The notes below the pieces were generated by a model that saw nothing but the letters and a program-made list of their open reading frames with translations, was not told the DNA's origin and did not search any database. This document shows, piece after piece, positions 10,556-19,700 of a stretch of DNA of 64,000 nucleotides; positions within the stretch are counted from its first letter, which is position 1, and each line of letters starts with the position of its first letter. Position numbers and translations under genes: made by a program. This DNA is from Blastomussa wellsi (Eukaryota > Cnidaria > Anthozoa > Scleractinia > Plerogyridae): contig OX393567.1 in NCBI GenBank assembly GCA_947652115.1, forward strand, positions 16,408,786 to 16,472,785, given 5' to 3'.

Positions 10556-11491
10556 TCAGTTAGGCTGTGGATGCACAGCTTGGGTTTTAATGCGAAAAAC
10601 AAACTGTCTCATTTCTTTCTGTCTCCAGCAGTAGATTAATGGGTTGAGGAGAGAGTTCAACATGACAAACGTACGTGACCATGGGCACAACGCGCAAGTG
10701 TCCAGTATTTCTAAGTCTAGATTTGCAAAATTTCGAGCTAAAATGTGTATAGCCGATGGCAAGAGACATAACATAACAGCGCCGACAACAAACACAGTTG
10801 TCTTGAGCGCTTTGCTCTCTTTAGCGAATCTCTCCGCTTCTTCTTGCGGCAGCTGCTGAGTTTTGATCATCTTCTGATGGCGAAGTGTTTCACGATACAA
10901 TATTGCGTAAGAAGTAGAAATGAAAAGAACACACGAAATAAGAACTACTGGTACTAAAAGTTGTACAAATACTACTAAGCCTGAACTCCACTTAACAAAT
11001 TCACAGAAAAGAACAAAACTCCAAGATGCGATCACTGCAACCTTAATTTTTTGCGATGTGACAATGTAAGAGTAATGCATGGTAAATTTAATCGCTATAA
11101 GCCTCTCGCAAGTAACTAACATCAGATGAAGCGATGAACAAACCGACAAGGCGCGTATAAGAGAGTTATGGAAACCACCAACTGTGTCAGTCACATTGTA
11201 TGTCATACCAAGTAGCTCAAATGTTTGCCACAGGATGAGCGATGGCTGTGCTGTCAGACCAGTTAATGCATCAGTCGCCGCTAAACAGGCCAGCAAGATG
11301 TTGGTGTAACTCTTGAGTCTTAGTCTTCTTTTCACGGCCATTATCACCAGCACATTAAGCAGAACTGCCAATGGACAAGTGATGCTGTTAATGATGATGG
11401 TGATTATCAAATTTACTTCCCTCGTTCCATAATCATTTGATAAAAGACCGGTTCGGTTCGAGGTAAAATTTAGCTCGGTGAACTTGCCCAT
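10556..11491 (-). CDS. class A (rhodopsin-like) G-protein-coupled receptor, single exon
   Basis: 311 codons from the ATG at 11491. An upstream in-frame ATG at 11566 exists, but this start is preferred because homology to the inverted copy carries a stop just upstream. The short N-terminus has sequons NFT and NRT. Seven hydrophobic segments are visible. Landmarks are N in LLNVLVI (TM1), LAATD (TM2), CERLIAI in place of DRY (TM3), the Trp of ASWSF (TM4), CLLP in place of CWxP (TM6) and NPLIYCW (TM7). The second extracellular loop is very short, and the usual TM3-loop disulphide cysteines are not evident, as in melanocortin/adenosine-type receptors. The ligand is unknown. It lies between the two BRICHOS copies on the opposite strand. 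Confidence 0.85.
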   Translation of the reverse strand: MGKFTELNFTSNRTGLLSNDYGTREVNLIITIIINSITCPLAVLLNVLVIMAVKRRLRLKSYTNILLACLAATDALTGLTAQPSLILWQTFELLGMTYNVTDTVGGFHNSLIRALSVCSSLHLMLVTCERLIAIKFTMHYSYIVTSQKIKVAVIASWSFVLFCEFVKWSSGLVVFVQLLVPVVLISCVLFISTSYAILYRETLRHQKMIKTQQLPQEEAERFAKESKALKTTVFVVGAVMLCLLPSAIHILARNFANLDLEILDTCALCPWSRTFVMLNSLLNPLIYCWRQKEMRQFVFRIKTQAVHPQPN

Positions 11492-13524
11492 ATTCGAAAG
11501 ACGACTGATCCAAAGGGTTTGAAGTTTACTTGAACTCGGCTGAAATGCCTTTTTTATACCGATCACTGTATTTAAAATGTGTCCAAATGTTTTCGGAAGT
11601 TGTTTTCACATGAAGAGTAACTTTTAGGCAAATGAATTAATTTAGGAAATTCGTTTGTTGTTTAAAATTTCATTTTGCTGTTAGTGTTAATTTCGTTGAT
11701 TTAATTCCGGCACCAAATTACTTTCTTACTGCCTGAAGTTAATTGCAGATATCAATTACTCGATCACTGATGTGCTGTCATAAATATGTTTAACAAGACA
11801 AATACTTCTTCGGACGAAAATTAATAACTCAATTGAAGACCGATTACAAGATGGAATTAAAGAAAATTGGAACATGTGACTAGACCTTTGTTTTCTCGTG
11901 CAGAGTTTTGGGGTAATCAGTTAATTTATCATTTCAAAAATTCACTTTCTGATTTAAAGTCTATTTTTCTGAGATATTTTTAACTTACTTAATTACGTTC
12001 CACCAATTTAATTTTTATTACTGTTAAAAATTTATTAGTAATTCTTCATAACCCGGTGTTCATTTCTTTCCGATCATATGAATCATCTTTTCGGGCAAAA
12101 TAATACACAATAAATTAATTAATAATTTAGACCGGCTATTCAGGTCGGTTGAAGTACTAAGGAATGCCGATTGAATTATAAGCTATAGAAATAAAAACAA
12201 ACCTGAATATTTTGCTGGGATAAAACATTAATATGTCGTCTGACGAACACGGATACACCTTCACCTTGAGTTCTGTTGGTAATTTACTGACACCGTTCAC
12301 ATCATAGTTGATAGACAGAACTGCCGGTTTTGAAGCACGGCAAAGTTCTTTGCTGTATGTGTTTGCTCGTTATTTTGGGGGTTTGCAGTGCACAAAAACC
12401 AGGCAAAATACAATGAGCGATTACATATTGTAACAGATAGAAACATTGCGATTATGTAATAGTCATGCGCAAAACAAAAGATGTGCGGTGTCGTGTACCT
12501 TCTAACATAAATCGTGTCCTCTTCGTTAGCTCCTTTCACGTTTTCCGAGCTTCATAAACATTTTCCACTATTAATTACGGTTCACGTTAATTAAAAATCT
12601 CTATTATATGGCGTTGGTTCACTGTGCGGTACCCGAGTTTTGCAATATAGAAGGCAAAAATGAACCGCTCACAAACTATAGTTTCGGTTTGCTCTTTCAA
12701 AACACTGCTCACTGTTCTTCGATTTTTTTTATCTTCATGTCTGGTCGAAATTCAATTTTCGGTTAAACTTTCCCGAGAATTACGTGAGAAACACAATTAT
12801 ATACTAAATTACAAACATTCTTTACCCGAGAATGGATCGAGAAATAAATTTAGCAGCAGAGTTTTTATAAAAGCCGTGCATTTTAATGAACATTTTCTTG
12901 AACTAGCTTTTTTGGTTTGAGAGAATATTGGCAAAATAGACTATATACATTTTTTACTGTAACATCTTGCTTTCAAGTTGGGCTTTTGAACTAAGTTTTT
13001 TTACTGAAATCGGAACTAGAAATTTGGCTTGAAACCTTATTTTATAAGTCGATTCTAGTAAAGAATCGCCGAAATTAAAGTTAGTAATTAATAATTGATG
13101 TGAAGGCTATTTGTTCAAATTAATTCAGTCCTCTAATTCCCAGCTTACAGTTAACTTTTATTTCCCAAGTCCTAAATATACGATGAATTAGTTTTCGTCA
13201 AAAAATGTGATTCACAAACAAGTTAATGGCAACGTCTAAACGCAAAATGAGATATATTGGCAATTCAATAATTTGTCATTCGATTATAGCAAAGTTATTT
13301 TGGTGAATTCAATTAACGAAATTAATAATCTCAGGAAAATAAACTTTCAAACATAAGCGACCTCTGTTAATTATCTGCTTGGCCGAAAAAGTTACTCTGC
13401 ATGATATGGGGTAAACACATTTCCAAAACATGGGCACACTTACATCTTAATACAAAAGTACGACCACAAACACCATTTAGCCAAGCTTTAGTAAACTTCA
13501 AACACTTTAAATCAATTTCCGAAC
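11492..13524. other. AT-rich spacer between the GPCR and its inverted copy
   Basis: No exon or RNA gene is recognised. It presumably holds the GPCR promoter on the minus strand, but no TATA box stands out. The frames here are short and lack family features. Confidence 0.4.
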
Positions 13525-13911
13525 ATGGCAACTTCACCGAACGAGCTTAATTTTACCTCAAACAGAACCAATCAATTTATTATGGAATGAAGTAAGTTTG
13601 ATCATCATTAACAGCATCTAACGTGCTGGTGATAATGGCCGTGAAAAAAAGACCAAGACTCAAGAGTTACACCAACATCTTGCTGGCCTTTTTAGCGGCG
13701 ACTGATGCATCAACTGGTCTCACAGCACAGCCATCGTTGCGGCATCCTGTGAAAACCATTTGAGCTATACATGTACTTGGCATGACCTACAATGACTCTT
13801 ACGATATGGTTCGCACGTGCACGTCTTTTCGCAACTCTTTTTTTTCATCGCTTCATCTGATGTTAGTTACTTGCGAGAGGCTTATACCGATTAAATTTAC
13901 TATGTACTACT

Positions 13912-14279
13912 AATTCTTTGTTCAAAGGCGAAACATTGGACAGCAGAGTGATCGTTCTTAAGCTTTAGATATTTTCGCTTTCTTGTGAGGTATGGTAAGT
14001 AGTATTTCAAGTCGCGTCAGTTCGTCTTTTTCTAATTTCATCATATCATATCATATCATATCATATCCTTTATTTAAACACGATAAAATTTAAAGCTAAA
14101 GCTTGTGGGGTCGTGTAAAAAATAGTTACAATATGAAACGATGTTAAAATATGGATAAAATTACTCATACAACTAACATGAATGTACAATTAATTCCTAA
14201 AAAGAGTAATATTTAAATAAGTTCGCGTAACTACATCTAAATAAAAATAACTGCTAATTTCGTCTTCTTCAGTGGACTC
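13912..14279 (-). mobile_element. insertion in GPCR pseudogene, non-LTR retrotransposon tail likely
   Basis: Read on the minus strand, the middle ends TAAATAAAGG followed by about five GATAT-type pentamers (14036-14067 on +). A short tandem repeat after AATAAAG is the usual 3' end of CR1/L2-type LINEs. It replaces part of the receptor rather than only interrupting it. Confidence 0.45.
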
Positions 14280-14584
14280 TTCTTAATTACGCAATATTGT
14301 ATCGTTACACTTGGCCCGTCAGAAGATGATCAGAACGCAACAGCTACTAGGGAAAGATTCGTGAAAGACAGCAAAGCGCTCAAGACAACAGTGTTGGTAG
14401 TCGTTGCTAAGGTGTTGTGTCTTTTGCCTGCGGCTTTTGAGATTTTTGCTCGAAATGTTGTAAAGTTAAACTTAGAAGTGTTGTAAAGTTAAAAGTGTTG
14501 TTAGAAGTGTTGTAAAGTTAAACTTAGAAGTGTTCGCAAGTTGCGCGTTATACCCATGTGTCCGTAGGTTTGTCATGTATGATG

Positions 14585-14940
14585 TTAAGACGGAATCCGC
14601 CAAGACTTCTAGTATTTATTGGACAAAATTATGTAGCAAAATGATTTACACCTTATTGCAAGCTTTGTGTTACTGCTTCCAATATCTTATCAAGAGAAAT
14701 CTTTTCTAACAACAGCAAACATCGAAAACAAATTTCGAAGTTCCACTTTTCTCAAGCTCTGATAAGAAATTGTTGTACCAAAATTATTTACACCTTATTG
14801 CAAACGTTTGTGTTACTGCTTCAAATATCTTATCAAAAGAAATCTTTTCTAACAACACCAAACATCGCAAACAGATTTTTACTCGATTTTTGTCCAACCT
14901 AGATAAATATTACTCGACTTCCTGATGGATTCCGTCTTAA
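14585..14940. mobile_element. TTAA-flanked MITE (piggyBac-like)
   Basis: The ends are TTAAGACGGAATCC at 14585 and the exact inverse GGATTCCGTCTTAA ending at 14940, so TTAA flanks both sides. Removing it restores the GPCR alignment. Inside is an imperfect direct repeat of about 110 bases (about 14638-14745 and 14770-14877) sharing GATTTACACCTTATTGCAA and TTTCTAACAACA. A related single end lies at 27094. Confidence 0.65.
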
Positions 14941-15547
14941 ACTCTCTCCTTAATCCTTTAATTTATTGCTGGCGAAAGAAAGAGATAAGGCAATTTTTTT
15001 AGAATTAAAACCCAAGCCGTGCATCCGCTGGCTAACTCATAAAAAGTGAAACTCGAGCAAAGCTAACGAATACTATGTGTTAGTAATAAAAAATATTTTA
15101 AAGTTATTAACAAGTGTTTTCACACTTTCTTTTTATGTAATGCCTAGGGTGTGGTGTATCTCGTTTCTTGTTGTTGTTGTAAATTATAGGTTTTTTCGCT
15201 CGGTAACGGTCAATGTTACTTTCATTTTAGCGAGCAGAATTATTTATTTCAGTTTTGCAGCAACAAAATGCTGACCTTTTCTCGGGCATGTTCATCTTGT
15301 TTGCAAATCTTTGTTCCTTTTTGCCAGTTTTGATTTCGGTTGCACTTTCCGGCAGCACGGTATTTCCTTAGATCTCTGGCATATCATGTTATCTTGTTTG
15401 CAAAACTGGATGCGGGAACAGCACTAGAGAGTCTGACCCCTCTAAAAAGGTGAGTTCAGTTTTCAGGGTAAAAAAGGCATCCATGCATGGGCATTAAACC
15501 GGTATATTATGAGAAAGACGTTTGCAATTGGCACGCTTTAATATTTA

Positions 15548-15648
15548 GCAATTATTGAATGAGGCTGAGTAGGATATGAAGAATTCTGCAGATCAAGGAG
15601 AGATCTGCAGAATTCTTCATATCCTACTCAGCCTCATTCAGTAATTGC
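15548..15648. repeat. near-perfect hairpin, 47-base arms, 7-base loop
   Basis: The left arm 15548-15594 pairs with 15602-15648 with one mismatch. The loop is AAGGAGA. The arms contain GAGGCTGAGTAGGATATGAA and its inverse. No TE end or target duplication is obvious. It could be a small-RNA hairpin precursor or a simple inverted duplication. Confidence 0.75.
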
Positions 15649-15762
15649 TTTATTATTCATTCAAAATATTTCCCCGTTCTTAAAGGAGTTTCGCCATTTC
15701 GCCCTCTGTTTTTCTGCTCACCCAAAATAACACAATCTCGTTCCCAGGTTTTCTCGGTCAAC

Positions 15763-15860
15763 GGTTCAATAATCTGCAGCGGGCTGCACTTTTGACGTCA
15801 TTGGTTCAATAATCTGCAGCGGGCTGCACTTTTGACGTCATCGATTCAATAATCTGCAGC

Positions 15861-15890
<30 letters not shown>
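15763..15890. repeat. three tandem 40-bp units, each with a CRE palindrome
   Basis: The unit contains TTCAATAATCTGCAGCGGGC and CACTTTTGACGTCAT, with an exact 40-base period. TGACGTCA occurs at 15793, 15833 and 15873. The copies differ at only a few bases, so the array is recent. CREB/ATF binding is possible but not shown. Confidence 0.8.
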
Positions 15891-15896
<6 letters not shown>

Positions 15897-16473
15897 AAGA
15901 TTCTTTCCAAATCTGGTGAACAGCTGCTGGTTATCGTGAATTACAGAAACGGGGAAATAATGAATAACAATGAAACTTATGCAATTCAAAAATAGTTTGC
16001 CGACTAAAACTTGTAAGTACGCACGCTGTAGGTTATGGTCAAGGCACACGAGTAGCACGCAATGAAGAATACGATTAAGCAGACTGTAGGGTTTTTTATT
16101 AGGTTTCTTCCAACTGCTGTTGCCCGAATTCTGAGCGTTTTGCCCGAAAAAATGTCCACAATTTTCGAAACTGGGGGCGGCAGCCCTCTCGATTCCCTGG
16201 CTCGTGTGTGGGAAAGTTCTCTCGCTGTTAACGTCTTTCTTTATTTCAAATAACCCGTCATTTCTTTTCCTGATTTTTCATTGTTATTTCAGCAGTTTTA
16301 GGCCGTTTCTAAAATATGTTAAATGTTGAATTGATTGAGAGAGATTTCTTCAGAATTCTTATTTGTACTTCTCTCGCCCTTCCAGGAATCGGGGTGAAGT
16401 TTGCAAAGTAATATGTTTAGTCTGTGGTAAAGAAGAAAGCTGTCTTCTATTTGCTTATGTTACTCAGCAGTAT

Positions 16474-16641
16474 TTTCTTTGGAAAATATAAAGCCTTAGT
16501 CCACCAGCTGGTTGAGGAAGTTATAAACTGACTCATGGTTATTCGCTGCATACCTCATTTCTTTGGAAAATATAAAGCCTTAGTCCACCAGCTGGTTGAG
16601 GTAGTTATAAACTGACTCATGGTTATTCGCTGCATACCTCA
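16474..16641. repeat. 84-bp tandem duplication at the copy B acceptor
   Basis: 16474-16557 and 16558-16641 are identical but for one base (GAGGAAG against GAGGTAG). The second unit ends in CATACCTCAGG, the acceptor of exon 16643. The first ends CATACCTCATT and has lost the AG. Confidence 0.85.
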
Positions 16642-16642
16642 G

Positions 16643-16789
16643 GTTGTGAAATTTAACGTTCAAATCACCGAGTCAGGAGCACAATACAACGAGATGATCG
16701 AGGTGGACACAGAGAAGCAAACCGAACTGTTTAAAGTTCCCGCTCATAATAACGTGGATCATAGCAATATTTTGCATGACTTTAAGACG
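16643..16789 (+). CDS. copy B exon, BRICHOS N-terminal part
   Basis: 49 codons in phase 0, between a TACCTCAG acceptor and a GTAAGC donor. It contains IEVDTEKQTE and NILHDFKT, and has no stop where copy A has TAA. Confidence 0.85.
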
Positions 16790-19700
16790 GTAAGCTTAGT
16801 CTCTTTTAAAGAAAAAGCCCAAACAAGCTTTGTCAGGGGGAGCAATGTCGTTTGGTTAAACACCCTAAACCAGAATTAGATGACTGACTCCGTGTTTTCA
16901 CTAGAGGGATTCAAATTTTCACTGAATTTATATCCTTAGTGAATGTCGGAACAAACAAACACCCACAGCAACGACATAAAGGGTAACCCAAGTTTGGTAT
17001 AGGATAAAGAAAGTGAGACCGAGTATTGCAATCATTGTAAAACCTAGTTTTGATTTATTACAAGATGAAAACTACTTGTAGATGGAATTATTTAAGCTTT
17101 AAAGTGCTACTGCGATGAAAGAAAATTATTTGTTCTTATTCGGCTCTCTCGATTCCGATTTCACATTTGACAAGAATGCATAATGCCAATACTCAGATTG
17201 TGCGTCAGTTTTCAAAATAAGCCAGTGTTTTTAAACGACGATTTCTTTTTTAAACTGTCCACCATTATATACCAGGTTATATTTCATTCGAGTTGCATCG
17301 AGAGAGCTGGATCGAGAAAGAGAAAATGGCGTCATCTACTCATGAGTTTCATTTTTTACTGTGTGAACCCGGCTAATTTGGTATACAGAACAGCAACTTG
17401 CTTTGAAAGCTCGGCTGGATACTAATCAGCTGGCTGGGTTCTCAAATTGACCTGCTATTTACATAAAATTTAATGAATTTAAGGAAAATTTTTAACAAAA
17501 CGTTCCGACCAGAAAAAGCCAAATTTCCACCAACTTGGTAGTTTGTTGGATGTGTGAGAGAAAAACTCATGAAATGGAACTGTTAGAGCGTGTTCACCTG
17601 TGAAACTAAATTTTTACACCTTTTTGTCGCTAAGATTCAGTTATGCCTAATATCAAATTAAAATAAATGCCGGACTTCAAATAAACACCCGTAGCGTTTA
17701 TTTAAAACTGGACCTGACAGATCTGGCGTTCAATCCAGAAAATAGGGGGCTTAAGCAAACTATGAGGTGAAAGTTGATACGGCCTTCGGCCTCATCAACT
17801 GTCACCCATAGAAATCTCCAGCTCATAATCTAATTGTTAATTAGTATAAATCTACTAGCGTTCTATCACGAATGACGTTCTCTGACTGGCTACACTACCC
17901 ACTATCTATTCTATGATAGATAGTGAGTAGCGTAGCAGTGCGGTTGCCAACAAAATGGCGGCTGCTTCTTCACGTTTTCGAAATGTCCGTGAAGAAGATT
18001 TAGACAGTTTACTGGTCGAGGCTGTTCCAGAAAAGACAAAAGTCGCCACGACTAGTAGATTTATACTAAAACAATTAGATTATTCGCCTGTTCGCTCTCG
18101 ATTTCTATGCGAAAAACTATCGAAATCTAAGGTAAAAAGATCACCATTCTGCCAGTACACTCTGGTCACGACACACGACCGTTACTGTGGAATATGCCTG
18201 GAATTTTGATTAGTGACAAAATGCAATGCCCGTTTCATTACAAAGCAAAAACAACTGTTGAATACACCTTATTCCAAAATGGCCGCTGATTTATGCACAT
18301 ACAAATTGGCTCTTGTTGTCTCGTTCAAGGTAAAATATTCTATTGCTTTTTGAGCTTAACAACGAGACAAGAAGGGCTAATTTGAATTCCAACAAAAGAA
18401 TATTAAGATGGCAGTCATTTTGGAATAAGGTGTATAGTAATGCAGATCCAGTCCAGATCCAGGGTTGGTTCGTACCCCCGTTACCCGTACCCTTCCCCTA
18501 GATCCTCCCCTGTAGAACTAATGGTTGCTTACCATTTACCGAAAAATTCAGGAAATTTCGGTTGGGACGTAAATGGTAAGTCTGCTTTGGTTTACCCGAA
18601 CGGACATTTTCCAAAATAAACGGAACGTCTTGAAAGGTAGTCCAAAATTCCCAACCGGAGTATCCGAACGGAAAATGTGCCGTACCATTTGCCATTCGCA
18701 ACCAGTTCTAGGACCTACGCATTCTCGTCCCCATAGCCCTTTTCGTTTCTCTTAGCTGGCAGGGCCTTGGCACAAAAAACGAAGGGATCTGAGGACATAC
18801 GATTTAAAAAAAATCGAATTTTTTTATTGGCTGTTGAGAACAAAGAAATCTTAAACGGAAGTCAAAATGTTCGCCGGCCGCCATATTACAACACAACATA
18901 TAGAAACCTAGAATCTCGGACTAGAAATAGTAAGTCTGCAGAGCCCTTCGTTTTTCGTGCCAAGGCCCCGCCGGCTAAGAGAAACGAAAAGGGATATGGG
19001 GATGAGAATGGGCCCTACGCCAGTATGTCCAACTCGTACAAGTCTCTCTCGGTAAGTTGGATCTGTTTTGCAAATGGTATACGCCAATCCCGAACGGGCA
19101 TTTCCATTGGGGATTTTTGCTTTCCATTTGCACAAGCCGTCAACCAACCGGCTTCCCCATGTAAATGGTAAACAACCAATGTGTCGTCCACATATCTTAT
19201 TAGTAGAACTTGATAGTACCATCTGAAGCCAATTTGGATACGACTTGCTTTCTAATTCAGTCAAAGATGTTAGCTCAGACGGCCCCATTTCCTGTGTATC
19301 AGTCCGCATCAACTTCCCTGATCACCTTGTTATATAAGCTGTCAAGTTGTAAAATTGGCACTGCATGATTATACCTCTGGAATAGAGGCGAAATATTGTA
19401 TAATTCCATCTACTGATAGGACATGTCTAGGACTCGGAGGATCAGAAAAAAAACGAAATCCCTGATCCCCTAATGCCCGATTCTTTTCTTCCTGGAGATG
19501 GTAATGGAGTATCTAGCTTAAAGTGAGCCTCTTTAGCGTATCAGAGCCGGGGCACGTAGTATTGGCAGTCTATTATTACAATTTGTAAGAACCGGGTACA
19601 AGCCTATCGTTTTGGCTGCAGTGCATGCTGCATGACGGCACCAAACTCCCCGCAACGTGACTTATCTGTTTGAAAAGGCGACTCATTTTTCTTTTCTATA

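Larger units (their letters stand above)
13525..15038 (+). pseudogene. GPCR pseudogene, inverted copy of 10556-11491
   Basis: From ATG 13525 the sequence follows the intact receptor: ELNFTSNRT, KSYTNILL, ATDA, a TM3 end near 13860-13900, SYAILYR-like DNA near 14285, ALKTT near 14375, and NSLLNPLIYCW near 14940-14970, then to about 15038. It is dead. There are multiple frameshifts and an early stop. About 165 bases (loop to TM5) are replaced by about 370 bases of foreign DNA (about 13912-14279). A short repeat expansion lies at 14458-14538, and a TTAA-flanked element at 14585-14940 splits the TM7 region. Confidence 0.85.
15039..16642. other. region upstream of BRICHOS copy B, no 5' exon found
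   Basis: I looked for a TATA box, a short ATG exon and a signal exon like those of copy A and found none I would defend. It holds a long hairpin (15548-15648), a 40-bp CRE tandem repeat (15763-15890) and an 84-bp duplication (16474-16641). Confidence 0.4.

Noticed and set aside
15770..15890. CRISPR-like array
   Set aside because: Units are contiguous 40-bp tandem repeats without unique spacers in a eukaryotic context.
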